A stretch of 64,000 nt of DNA. Origin: Mesobacillus subterraneus (GTDB taxonomy: Bacteria; Bacillota; Bacilli; Bacillales; Cytobacillaceae). A program made the position numbers and the translations under genes. This document shows positions 33,647 to 41,843 of the stretch, piece after piece. The stretch spans positions 124,001-188,000 of the forward strand of contig NZ_JAMBOF010000005.1 of assembly GCF_023715485.1 (NCBI RefSeq). Reading direction: 5' to 3'. The notes beneath the pieces are model-generated. The model was given only the letters and a program-made list of their open reading frames with translations, searched no databases and was not told where the DNA came from. Numbering within the stretch: position 1 is the stretch's first letter; the number at the start of each line of letters is the position of its first letter.

Positions 33647-34285
33647 GTGGGCTTACCCTATTCGTTAGAACAAATACCGTACGTTGCTGCGGCGCTGATG
33701 ATCGCTTTTGCGGTGCATGAATTCGCGCATGCCTGGGTAGCTTATAAATTTGGCGACCCGACTGCTCAGAGGCAGGGGCGATTGACGCTGAATCCGATTA
33801 AGCATCTTGACCCGCTTGGGACAATCTTGATTTTCATCGCTGGTTTCGGCTGGGCAAGGCCGGTTCCAGTCAATCGATTCATGTTCAAAAATCCAAGGCT
33901 GGCCGGAGTTCTCGTTTCGGTTGCCGGACCGGTCAGCAATCTTCTCCTCGTCATCCTTGCATTTGCGATCTGGTACATATTCGTCGCATTGGGGTTGGCC
34001 CAGGGAGTTCCGGAGTTTTTCCTGGATTTCCTCAATATCTTCATCGGACTGAATGCGATGCTGTTCGTCTTCAACCTGCTGCCATTCCCGCCGCTTGACG
34101 GCTACCGGATCATTGAGGATCTGGCACCACCAAAAATCAGGGCGAAAATGACTCAGTATGAAGCGTACGGTTCAATCATCTTTTTGATCCTGGTGATTAC
34201 TCCCCTGGACCAATATACAATCCAGCCGATTTTCTATTATTTGATCCCGGCTGTGACTGATGGAATACAGAGTTTATTTTTCTAA
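33647..34285 (+). CDS. ywhC: Site-2 protease (M50) family protein YwhC
   Basis: The 212-residue membrane protein starts at GTG 33647 after AAAAGGGGAAT. The zinc motif is HEFAH (residues 24-28, FAVHEFAHAWVAYKFGDPTA) and the third ligand lies in NLLPFPPLDGYR. Membrane helices surround the active site (about 9-31, 63-82, 91-115, 128-150, 180-200). B. subtilis YwhC is a predicted rhomboid-independent intramembrane metalloprotease without an assigned substrate. It is followed 24 bp later by ywhD. Confidence 0.9.
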   Translation: MGLPYSLEQIPYVAAALMIAFAVHEFAHAWVAYKFGDPTAQRQGRLTLNPIKHLDPLGTILIFIAGFGWARPVPVNRFMFKNPRLAGVLVSVAGPVSNLLLVILAFAIWYIFVALGLAQGVPEFFLDFLNIFIGLNAMLFVFNLLPFPPLDGYRIIEDLAPPKIRAKMTQYEAYGSIIFLILVITPLDQYTIQPIFYYLIPAVTDGIQSLFF

Positions 34286-34309
34286 AACCGTTTAAGGAGG
34301 TTATTTTTC

Positions 34310-34822
34310 ATGGAAGAAAAAAAGAGCAAGAATATCGGTTTCAATATTATTAAAAATGACCCTATGGATGGCCATAAAGGCTTTGGGAAAGGTGTCCTCA
34401 CACTGGATAATGTATCTCCGGTCATCGTCGACGTGGATGCAGGCGAGGCGACAGTCGATGTAGGTGCGATGCACGCGCGAAGTGTTGTTGAAAAAGGAAT
34501 CAAGTTTCTTCCAGACCGCAATGAAGTACCAGATGCCAAACTATATTGGGTTGTCTGGGTAACGATCGACAGGAAGGAAGAAGGTCCTTATTACGCTGGT
34601 GTTACTGCATGCGAAATGACCGTCAACCGGGAAATCCGCCGCGGCTATAAGTTGCTTCCAGAGCATGTAAACCGTCTTGATAAGTCTATCAAACGCCATA
34701 TCATTGTTGACCATATGGATGAAAAATCAAAAGCAATCCTTGCTGATTTCTTGCAAAAACATGATTCTGGAATGTGGGAAAGGTCTTCAGACGAGCTGAA
34801 AACCGGTCTGTCTGTTAAGTAA
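34310..34822 (+). CDS. ywhD: YwhD family protein
   Basis: The 170-residue soluble protein matches Bacillus YwhD in start (NIGFNIIKNDPMDGHKGFG), centre (VIVDVDAGEATVDVGAMHARS, LYWVVWVTIDRKEEGPYYAG) and end (DHMDEKSKAILADFLQKHD). YwhD is often listed in the SigB-linked stress group, but no activity is known. ATG 34310 follows AAGGAGG. It is probably co-transcribed with ywhC. Confidence 0.88.
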   Translation: MEEKKSKNIGFNIIKNDPMDGHKGFGKGVLTLDNVSPVIVDVDAGEATVDVGAMHARSVVEKGIKFLPDRNEVPDAKLYWVVWVTIDRKEEGPYYAGVTACEMTVNREIRRGYKLLPEHVNRLDKSIKRHIIVDHMDEKSKAILADFLQKHDSGMWERSSDELKTGLSVK

Positions 34823-34958
34823 TTTGAATTTTGGATAATTCTCCTATAAATTTGTCGAAATTGTGACATTTCTCCAAGGTGACAATATCTGGCTTGCTCA
34901 CTGTGAATAAAAAAAGTAAACTGAAAACAGCGTAAAACACATTTTATGCTAGGACGAG

Positions 34959-34992
34959 AAAAAACCCCGGAAGCTTGCTGCCGGGGTTTTTC
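34959..34992 (-). terminator. pbpG terminator
   Basis: AAAACCCCGG pairs with CCGGGGTTTT around aagcttgctg; the minus strand then runs into T-rich sequence, and plus-strand T-run suggests use by ywhD too. Confidence 0.8.
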
Positions 34993-35009
34993 TTTTTAGA
35001 CAGTATGTC

Positions 35010-37073
35010 CTAACTTCCAAAAATCCGCTTGTACCAAGGCTTCTTTTCCTTTTTCTTTTGAGGCTTTTCTTCTTTATGCTCTTCATGGTCGAGGTGGTCT
35101 GTGCAGAATTCAGTCGGCTCCGTGCCAGCCTCAAAAATGGTCAGCCTCTTTACAGGGCAGCCATCGGCGGCGAGCTTGCCGTTGGCAGGGTCGACATAGA
35201 CAGAAACAGTGCCTTTTGCGGCCTTGAATTTCTTAGCAGGCTCATTGTCGAGCGCCTTCTCCATAAAATCAAGCCAGATATTTTTCGCGTATGATTTTTC
35301 GACTGTCAGCTCGATCGGCTTTCCTTTATCATAGCCCGTCCATACTGCAGATACGAGTTGAGGTGCGTATCCGATCATCCAGCTGTCTGTTTCGGTCGTT
35401 CCTGATTTTGCTGCATAAGCCCGGGTCATTTTTTTGATGAGCGTGCTCCCTGTGACGGAAGAATAGCCATTCAGCTTTTTATCAAAAATTCCTGTCAGCA
35501 TATGGGTCATGACGGATGCAAGCTCCGGCTTCAGGACCTCTTCTTCTTCACCTTTATACTCGTAAATGACTTCACCTTTATGGTTCTCTACTTTTTTGAT
35601 CAGCACAGGTTCTACCTTTTTACCGCCGTTGGCCAAAATGCTGTAGGCTCCTGCCATCTCGCTTACTCTGACACCTGATGTGCCGAGGGCAAGCGATGGA
35701 ACATTGTTCATTTTTGACTTGATCCCAAAGCGCTTCGCAGTTTCAATCAATGTCTCCTCGCCAAGGAACAGATGTGTTTTAACGGCATAAACATTGTCCG
35801 ATAAAGCCAGGGCCTGGGCCATCGTAATATCCTCTTCCGCATATTTGTTATTGAAATTATGCGGCGTATATTCGGAGCGTCCGTCATCGAACATGAATGT
35901 TGTCAGTTGGCTCTTCATGGTCGTCGAAGGGGTGAACCCGTTTTCCAGTGCTGCATAGTAAAGAATCGGCTTCATCGTTGACCCCGGCTGCCTGACAGCC
36001 TGGACTGCCCGGTTAAATGGACTTTCGTCATAATTTCTACCGCCGACTAGCGCCTTCACGTGGCCATTTTTCGGATCCATTGCGATAAACCCGGCCTGGA
36101 TTTCAGAGTCAGCAGAAATCAATTTGCTGATCGATTTTTCGGCGATTTCCTGCTGCTCGAGGTTAAGCGTCGTATAGACCTTCAATCCTCCTAGCGAAAT
36201 CGTCCGGTCATCAAAATTCAATGAGTTTTTCAGCGCGTTACGGACCGCATCCTGAAAATAAGGTGCCTTCCCAAGCTGGTCATTCTGATGATTGCCGACA
36301 AGCTTGAGTTTCTCGATCTGTGCCTTCTGAGCAGTCAGGTCATCAATAAATCCATTGACTTTCATCGTGTAAAGAACTGTTTGCTGGCGCTGCTTCGCTT
36401 TTTCCAAAGAAGCAAATGGCGAGTAGATGTTAGGACCTTTCGGGATTCCGGCCAGCATGGAAGCTTCCGCCAGGGATAAATCCTTCGCATCCTTGCCAAA
36501 ATAATAACGGCTCGCGGCCTGGACACCGTACGCGCCATTGCCATAGTATATTGTATTTAAATAGCCTTCGAGGATCTCATCCTTCGAATAATTCATTTCA
36601 AGCCGCAGTGTATAAAGCGCTTCTATCGCTTTACGCTTCCATGTTTTTTCATGGGCAAGGTAAAGGTTCCGCGCGTATTGCTGGGTGATGGTGCTAGCTC
36701 CCTGGACTTTGGACATCGCCTTCAAGTCAGCCAGCGCAGCACCGGCAATCCGTTTATAATCAAAGCCGCTATGGGCAAAAAAGCTTTTATCCTCTATGGA
36801 AATGGTTGCGTCAATCAGGTGAGGGGAAATATCCTTAAGCGCCACCCAGTAGCGCTTCTGGCCTGAATGGCTCTCACCGATGACGGTTCCATCGTCAGAA
36901 TAATATAAGGTTGACTGCGGCACGGCAAGCGCAGGCGGACCCTGCAATTTCGCGTACCCAATCAGCGAAAAATAGAGGACAGTTGCCAAAGCCAATCCCG
37001 CAAGCCCGATAAAAATCAAAGCCCGCAAATATTTAATTGTTTTGCGAAACCGCTGGTCGGTCATCAGCTCCAT
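35010..37073 (-). CDS. pbpG: Class A penicillin-binding protein (PBP2d/PbpG type)
   Basis: I chose ATG 37073 (MELMTDQRFRKTIKYLRALI, with AGGGGGAAGC upstream). The 687-residue bifunctional enzyme has a short cytoplasmic head and a membrane anchor (about 20-42). The glycosyltransferase domain carries IEDKSFFAHSGFD, STITQQYARNL and DEILEGYLNTIYYGNGAYGVQAAS. The transpeptidase domain has the serine motif RQPGSTMKP, the SxN motif at SDNVY and the KTG-like motif KSGTTETDSW. The lysine-rich C-tail (EEKPQKKKEKKPW) is short. B. subtilis PbpG (YwhE) acts in spore peptidoglycan synthesis. Position beside speE matches. Confidence 0.9.
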   Translation of the reverse strand: MELMTDQRFRKTIKYLRALIFIGLAGLALATVLYFSLIGYAKLQGPPALAVPQSTLYYSDDGTVIGESHSGQKRYWVALKDISPHLIDATISIEDKSFFAHSGFDYKRIAGAALADLKAMSKVQGASTITQQYARNLYLAHEKTWKRKAIEALYTLRLEMNYSKDEILEGYLNTIYYGNGAYGVQAASRYYFGKDAKDLSLAEASMLAGIPKGPNIYSPFASLEKAKQRQQTVLYTMKVNGFIDDLTAQKAQIEKLKLVGNHQNDQLGKAPYFQDAVRNALKNSLNFDDRTISLGGLKVYTTLNLEQQEIAEKSISKLISADSEIQAGFIAMDPKNGHVKALVGGRNYDESPFNRAVQAVRQPGSTMKPILYYAALENGFTPSTTMKSQLTTFMFDDGRSEYTPHNFNNKYAEEDITMAQALALSDNVYAVKTHLFLGEETLIETAKRFGIKSKMNNVPSLALGTSGVRVSEMAGAYSILANGGKKVEPVLIKKVENHKGEVIYEYKGEEEEVLKPELASVMTHMLTGIFDKKLNGYSSVTGSTLIKKMTRAYAAKSGTTETDSWMIGYAPQLVSAVWTGYDKGKPIELTVEKSYAKNIWLDFMEKALDNEPAKKFKAAKGTVSVYVDPANGKLAADGCPVKRLTIFEAGTEPTEFCTDHLDHEEHKEEKPQKKKEKKPWYKRIFGS

Positions 37074-37160
37074 ACTGCTTCCCCCTAAAAAGATAGATAC
37101 CATCAGTATGAAAAATAACAGCAAGTTTTAAACATAGAATCAAAGATATTTAAATTTTGC

Positions 37161-37188
37161 TTGCATTTTTGCTAGATTCAACTATACT
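37161..37188 (+). promoter_or_regulatory. SigA-type promoter of speE
   Basis: TTGCAT, 16-bp spacer, TATACT. It gives a leader of about 150 nt before speE. Confidence 0.6.
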
Positions 37189-37344
37189 TTTTCTGATGTT
37201 TGTATTTGTGATGTTGGGGAAGTATAACAAATAAATGTAAGCGCCATGCTTGATCAATATAAATTTGGACAGCAAAAATGCTGCCTGCCTTAAAAATTCG
37301 CCGCATCATAACGGAAATTTTTTTGCCGAAAGGAAGGAACAAAA

Positions 37345-38172
37345 ATGGGTCTTTGGTTTACAGAAAAGCAGACAGAAAACTTTGGTATCACAATGAAAGT
37401 AAATAAAACGTTACATACAGAACAGACGGAATTCCAGAAGCTTGATATGGTGGAAACAGAAGAGTGGGGCAATATGCTTTTGCTCGACGACATGGTTATG
37501 ACATCTGTAAAAGATGAGTTCGTTTACCATGAAATGGTTGCGCATATCCCCTTGTTCACACATCCAAATCCTGAGCACGTATTGGTTGTTGGCGGCGGCG
37601 ACGGCGGAGTAATCCGTGAAGTCCTTAAGCACCCTAGCGTGAAAAAAGCGACTCTTGTAGATATCGATGGAAAAGTAATTGAGTATTCAAAGAAGTTCTT
37701 GCCTGAAATCGCTGGCAAGCTTGATGACCCACGTGTTGATGTCCAGGTTGGCGACGGCTTCATGCATATCGCTGAAAGTGAAAACCAGTATGATGTCATC
37801 ATGGTTGACTCTACTGAACCAGTTGGACCAGCAGTTAACCTGTTCACGAAGGGCTTCTACGCGGGAATTTCCAAAGCGCTGAAGGAAGACGGCATCTTTG
37901 TTGCTCAGTCTGATAACCCTTGGTTCAAGGCTGACTTGATCCGCAACGTTCAAAAGGATGTTAGGGAGATTTTCCCGATCACTCGTCTTTACGTAGCGAA
38001 CATCCCAACATACCCAAGCGGATTGTGGGCTTTCACTCTAGGTTCAAAAAAGCATGACCCGCTTGAAGTGAGCGAGGACCGCTTCCACGAAATCGAAACA
38101 AAGTATTACACGAAAGAGCTTCACAAAGCAGCTTTCGTATTGCCTAAGTTTGTTGGCGACCTTTTGAAATAA
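37345..38172 (+). CDS. speE: Spermidine synthase
   Basis: The 275-residue aminopropyltransferase adds the aminopropyl group of decarboxylated SAM to putrescine. Motifs: [40 protein letters not shown], the SAM loop [37 protein letters not shown] and [12 protein letters not shown]. The length is typical. Start ATG 37345 behind AAAGGAAGG. With speB downstream it forms the agmatine-to-spermidine branch. Confidence 0.95.
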   Translation: MGLWFTEKQTENFGITMKVNKTLHTEQTEFQKLDMVETEEWGNMLLLDDMVMTSVKDEFVYHEMVAHIPLFTHPNPEHVLVVGGGDGGVIREVLKHPSVKKATLVDIDGKVIEYSKKFLPEIAGKLDDPRVDVQVGDGFMHIAESENQYDVIMVDSTEPVGPAVNLFTKGFYAGISKALKEDGIFVAQSDNPWFKADLIRNVQKDVREIFPITRLYVANIPTYPSGLWAFTLGSKKHDPLEVSEDRFHEIETKYYTKELHKAAFVLPKFVGDLLK

Positions 38173-38184
38173 TAGTTAAATATC

Positions 38185-38224
38185 GGTCACCAGTCGGCGG
38201 CTTGTCCTGCCGGCTTGACCTTTT
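38185..38224 (+). terminator. speE terminator
   Basis: GGTC...GTCGGC pairs with GCCGGC..GACC, followed by TTTT. A second GC-rich hairpin (CCCGG-tccg-CCGGG) lies just after. Confidence 0.65.
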
Positions 38225-38262
38225 ATGGCTTCCCGGTCCGCCGGGGGCCATTTTAATGTAAA

Positions 38263-38448
38263 GGCTGTGTTAAAGCTTATACTATTGTTTTTAAGCCCTG
38301 TTGATTGGAGTGGAAGGCGCGAAGACTCCAGCGGGGTGTACGGGTCAGTGGAGACCCCGCAGGATTGAAGCGACGAGGAGGCTCCACGAGTCGTCCGCGG
38401 AAAGCGAAGCGCCTGGAACGGAAATCAACAGTCTAAGTTAACACAGCC
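38263..38448. mobile_element. MITE-like element family B, complete copy (186 bp) with target duplication
   Basis: Ends GGCTGTGTTAA and TTAACACAGCC are perfect 11-bp inverted repeats. Internal TGTTGATT and AATCAACA are also inverted. It is flanked by a perfect 8-bp duplication AATGTAAA (38255-38262 and 38449-38456). The core (GGAAGGCGCGAAGACTCC, AGACCCCGCAGG, GGAAAGCGAAGCGCC) belongs to a GC-rich repeat common in Bacillaceae genomes. It lies between speE and speB and interrupts what is usually a tight pair. Confidence 0.85.
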
Positions 38449-38480
38449 AATGTAAAAATCATACGAAAGAGGTGTTTGGA

Positions 38481-39353
38481 ATGCGTTTTGATGAAGCATA
38501 TTCTGGCAATGTATTTATCCGCAGCCATTCTAATTATATGGAAAGCAAGGCTGTACTTTACGGTATGCCGATGGACTGGACAGTAAGCTACCGTCCTGGT
38601 TCCCGTTTCGGCCCGACTCGTATCCGCGAGGTGTCGATTGGTCTTGAGGAGTACAGCGCGTACCTTGATAAGGACCTGGCTGATCTTCAGTATTTTGATG
38701 CAGGCGATATTCCGCTTCCTTTCGGGAATGCGCAGAAAAGTCTTGATATGATCGAAGAATTCGTGGACAAGCTTTTGGCTGCAGAAAAATTCCCGCTTGG
38801 GATGGGCGGCGAACATCTTGTATCCTGGCCGGTAATGAAGGCTGTGGCTAGAAAGTATGATGATCTGTCAATCATCCATTTCGATGCACACACAGATTTG
38901 CGCGAGCACTATGAAGGGGAGCCTTTGTCCCACTCAACGCCTATCCGCAAAATTGCTGAGCACATTGGGCCTAAAAATGTTTACTCATTCGGTATCCGAT
39001 CAGGTATGAAGGAAGAATTTGAGTGGGCAAAAGAAGTCGGCATGCATATTTCCAAGTTCGAGGTTCTTGAGCCTCTTAAAGAGATTCTTCCTACGCTTGC
39101 AGGTCGCCCAGTTTATGTAACCATCGACATCGACGTCCTTGACCCGGCCCATGCGCCAGGAACAGGAACGGTAGATTGCGGCGGAATCACTTCTAAGGAA
39201 TTGCTTGCATCCATCCACGCAATCGCGAATTCAGAAGTGAATGTAGTAGGTGCTGACTTAGTAGAAGTAGCGCCAATTTATGACACATCAGAAATGACTG
39301 CAAACACTGCAAGCAAACTCATCCGTGAAATGCTGCTTGGGTTTGTAAAATAA
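38481..39353 (+). CDS. speB: Agmatinase
   Basis: I chose ATG 38481 (GAGGTG upstream) over a GTG at 38472 inside the ribosome site. The 290-residue ureohydrolase converts agmatine to putrescine and urea. Manganese ligands are in GGEHLVSW, HFDAHTDLRE and DIDVLDPAHAPGTGT, and GADLVEVAPIYD follows. The promoter is unclear. Transcription from speE would have to pass the terminator and the MITE-like insertion, so the element may have changed its expression. Confidence 0.95.
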   Translation: MRFDEAYSGNVFIRSHSNYMESKAVLYGMPMDWTVSYRPGSRFGPTRIREVSIGLEEYSAYLDKDLADLQYFDAGDIPLPFGNAQKSLDMIEEFVDKLLAAEKFPLGMGGEHLVSWPVMKAVARKYDDLSIIHFDAHTDLREHYEGEPLSHSTPIRKIAEHIGPKNVYSFGIRSGMKEEFEWAKEVGMHISKFEVLEPLKEILPTLAGRPVYVTIDIDVLDPAHAPGTGTVDCGGITSKELLASIHAIANSEVNVVGADLVEVAPIYDTSEMTANTASKLIREMLLGFVK

Positions 39354-39364
39354 TTTGGCTGAGA

Positions 39365-39399
39365 AGCTGCTCTCTTTTCAAAAGGGGGTGGCTTTTTTT
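39365..39399 (+). terminator. speB terminator
   Basis: AGCTGCTCTCTTTT pairs imperfectly with AAAAGGGGGTGGCT and is followed by TTTTTT. Confidence 0.65.
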
Positions 39400-39582
39400 A
39401 TTTTCGAAATTGCTTCAATTTAAGTGCTGCGATAGCTCAAAAGGGATTGAGCAAGTATATCGACATTGATTTCATCCCCCTCTACTTCCGTTAATACAAT
39501 CTCTAAAAATAGAAGGAATATTCAGAAACGTATAGAAAATATATTGATTAAGAGTGTTACTACTAATAAGGAGGTTAAAAGG

Positions 39583-40902
39583 ATGAAAATGTTGGTTTCT
39601 TTTTTCAACCGCATCATGCAGCGGTACTTGCCTGATCCGTTTCTTTTTGTCATCATCTTAACTTTTGCGGTCTTTGGATTGGGCCTTATTTTTACCGACA
39701 GCGGTCCGTACCAGATGATTCAGCACTGGGGAAGTGGATTTTGGAGCTTGCTGACGTTCTCGATGCAGATGGTCCTGGTTCTTGTTACAGGCCATGTACT
39801 TGCAAGCAGCCATATTTTTAAGAAAGGATTAGGAGCTCTTGCATCCCTTGCGAAGTCTCCGGGTCAGGCGATTATCATCGTCACCGTCGTGTCGATGGCC
39901 GCCAGCTTAATTAACTGGGGATTCGGTCTTGTAATTGGAGCGTTGTTTGCGAAGGAATTAGCGAAAAAGGTAAAAAATGTAGATTACAGGCTGTTAATTG
40001 CAAGCGCTTACGGTGGATTTATTGTCTGGCATGGAGGCATTTCAGGGTCCATCCCGTTGACGATTGCAACTGAAGGGCACTTTTCGCAGGACCTGATAGG
40101 AATCATTCCGACGGACCAAACGATTTTTGCCGGTTTTAACCTTATTATCATTTTAATCTTGCTGTTGGTACTGCCAGTGGTTAATAGAATGATGATGCCT
40201 TCAAAAGAGGAAACAATCATAGTGGATCCCGTTCTATTAGAAAATGACGTACAGGCAGCAACAATCGAGCAGGGGGCGATGACGCCTGCTGAAAAGCTTG
40301 AAAATAGCCGGATTATTTCATTGCTTATCGGCATTTTTGGACTTGTTTTCTTATTTTACTATCTTTCCACAAATGGATTTAAGCTGAATCTCGACATTGT
40401 TAATTTCCTATTCTTGTTTTTGGGGATACTTTTCCATGGGACACCCAAACTTTTCCTTGAGGCTGTTGTGAACGCGGTAAAAGGAGCGAGCGGAATCATC
40501 GTTCAATTTCCTTTTTACGCGGGAATCATGGGGATGATGACGGCATCAGGACTGGCAGCCGTCATGTCAGAAGGGTTCGTTTCCATCTCAAATGAATTCA
40601 CATTCCCGTTTTTCACGTTTCTGAGTGCGGGTCTTGTTAACTTCTTCGTACCTTCTGGCGGCGGACAATGGGCTGTCCAGGCACCGGTCATGCTTGAAGC
40701 TGCTCAGACGCTAGGCGTATCGATTCCAAAAACAGCGATGGCGGTGGCGTGGGGCGACGCGTGGACCAACTTGATCCAGCCATTCTGGGCCCTGCCAGCA
40801 CTGGCTATTGCCGGGCTGAAGGCTAAGGATATCATGGGCTATTGCGTGTTGATGCTGATTATCAGCGGTATTGTCATTTCAGCAGGAATGCTGTTTTTCT
40901 AA
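39583..40902 (+). CDS. Short-chain fatty acid transporter (AtoE family)
   Basis: I chose ATG 39583 (product MKMLVSFFNRIMQRYLPDPF) behind AAGGAGG. A frame extending to 39466 has no ribosome site. The 439-residue protein has about 11 membrane helices and family segments YLPDPFLFVIILTF, LINWGFGLVIGALFAKELAK, YGGFIVWHGGISGSIPL, VNFFVPSGGGQWAVQAPVML and VAWGDAWTNLIQPFWALPAL. AtoE proteins take up butyrate and acetoacetate-like acids. This gene lies between speB and ywiB where B. subtilis has other genes, so it looks like a lineage-specific insertion. It could feed the acyl-CoA cluster at 47-59 kb. Confidence 0.87.
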   Translation: MKMLVSFFNRIMQRYLPDPFLFVIILTFAVFGLGLIFTDSGPYQMIQHWGSGFWSLLTFSMQMVLVLVTGHVLASSHIFKKGLGALASLAKSPGQAIIIVTVVSMAASLINWGFGLVIGALFAKELAKKVKNVDYRLLIASAYGGFIVWHGGISGSIPLTIATEGHFSQDLIGIIPTDQTIFAGFNLIIILILLLVLPVVNRMMMPSKEETIIVDPVLLENDVQAATIEQGAMTPAEKLENSRIISLLIGIFGLVFLFYYLSTNGFKLNLDIVNFLFLFLGILFHGTPKLFLEAVVNAVKGASGIIVQFPFYAGIMGMMTASGLAAVMSEGFVSISNEFTFPFFTFLSAGLVNFFVPSGGGQWAVQAPVMLEAAQTLGVSIPKTAMAVAWGDAWTNLIQPFWALPALAIAGLKAKDIMGYCVLMLIISGIVISAGMLFF

Positions 40903-40910
40903 GATAGCTG

Positions 40911-40942
40911 AAAAGAGGAGGAGCGCTCTGCTTCTCCTTTTT
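40911..40942 (+). terminator. Terminator of the AtoE-type gene
   Basis: AAAAGAGGAGGAGC pairs with GCTTCTCCTTTTT around gctct, with T-run. Confidence 0.75.
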
Positions 40943-40982
40943 ATATTGATAATCTTCGAGGAATGTAGTTTTAAATCAAATA

Positions 40983-41013
40983 AAAAAACTGGATAGCTTC
41001 TGCCATCCAGTTT
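40983..41013 (-). terminator. Terminator of the DUF1540 gene
   Basis: Minus strand AAACTGGATGGC pairs with GCTATCCAGTTT, followed by TTTT. Confidence 0.8.
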
Positions 41014-41019
41014 CATAAC

Positions 41020-41172
41020 TTACATTTTTTCAAAAGTATCACAGATTGTTTCGCGTTCGTTTGCTGCTTGTCTGCCGGTATTGGCAACTACCAGGATTGA
41101 GTCAGCGACACATTGATCGCCTTCTGCCCAGTATTTACAGTTTTCTACCTCGCATTTAACTTCGATTTTCAT
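41020..41172 (-). CDS. DUF1540 small cysteine protein
   Basis: I chose ATG 41172 behind AAAGGAGGTG (product MKIEVKCEVENCKYWAEGDQ, 50 residues). Four cysteines (C7, C12, C21 and C44, the last in ERETICDTF) follow the DUF1540 spacing, probably a small zinc site. Such proteins are common in spore formers and often sporulation-associated; the role is unknown. Single gene, opposite to argS. Confidence 0.88.
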   Translation of the reverse strand: MKIEVKCEVENCKYWAEGDQCVADSILVVANTGRQAANERETICDTFEKM

Positions 41173-41322
41173 GTAGGGCACCTCCTTTAAAAGGTTTTGA
41201 TAATCTATACCCTTTTTGGACAAAGGATAATCCCCTGCGCGTATTCCTAATTTTAGCTAATAACTCTTAGAAAAATCCTTTGTTTTCCTTGAAAAAGAAC
41301 ATGATTGATTCCCTTGCTAACC

Positions 41323-41351
41323 TTGCACTTTCAAGGCGGAATATTTATACT
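41323..41351 (+). promoter_or_regulatory. SigA-type promoter of ywiB-argS
   Basis: TTGCAC, exact 17-bp spacer, TATACT. It lies inside the longer open frame, which shows that the ywiB start must be downstream. Confidence 0.75.
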
Positions 41352-41399
41352 TATAAAGTTATAATAGATGTAATAGATGCAGCAAAGGATGTGTTATCG

Positions 41400-41843
41400 G
41401 TGTCGAGTGGACCCGCTGATCAGATTCCTGTCAAGGTGACGGTAAAAACGGTGATTTATAGTGGCAGTGAGAAGGAGACTTTTGAATTGACCACTTTTGG
41501 CCGATACTATAAAAAGGCGAACAGCTCATACCTCCAGTATGACGAAGTAATGGAGGAGGGGGATGTTCACACGACTGTGAAGGTTTCCGGAAGTGAAGTG
41601 CTGATTTTACGGAGCGGCGCAATCAAGATGAGGCTTCATTTTCTGCTGAATAAAAAGACTCCGGGCAATTATAAGACGCCGTATGGGCTGCTGGAAACAT
41701 CGGCAGCCACGAAACGGCTTGATACAGATTTTAACGATGAAAAGCAGGAGGGCCATGTGGATTTGCTGTATGATATGGCGATCCAGGGCTCGAGTGCAGG
41801 TACATACCATTTGACGATCAATTATAAGGAGGAAGGCAAATGA
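41400..41843 (+). CDS. ywiB: YwiB family protein (DUF1934)
   Basis: I chose GTG 41400 (AAAGGATGTG upstream) because a strong promoter at 41323-41351 lies inside the longer frame and the resulting 147 residues equal the usual family size. The protein is a beta-barrel calycin-like DUF1934 member: [55 protein letters not shown] and [12 protein letters not shown]. Function is unknown. It overlaps argS by 4 bp (ATGA), as in other Bacillaceae where ywiB-argS is a conserved pair. Confidence 0.87.
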   Translation: MSSGPADQIPVKVTVKTVIYSGSEKETFELTTFGRYYKKANSSYLQYDEVMEEGDVHTTVKVSGSEVLILRSGAIKMRLHFLLNKKTPGNYKTPYGLLETSAATKRLDTDFNDEKQEGHVDLLYDMAIQGSSAGTYHLTINYKEEGK

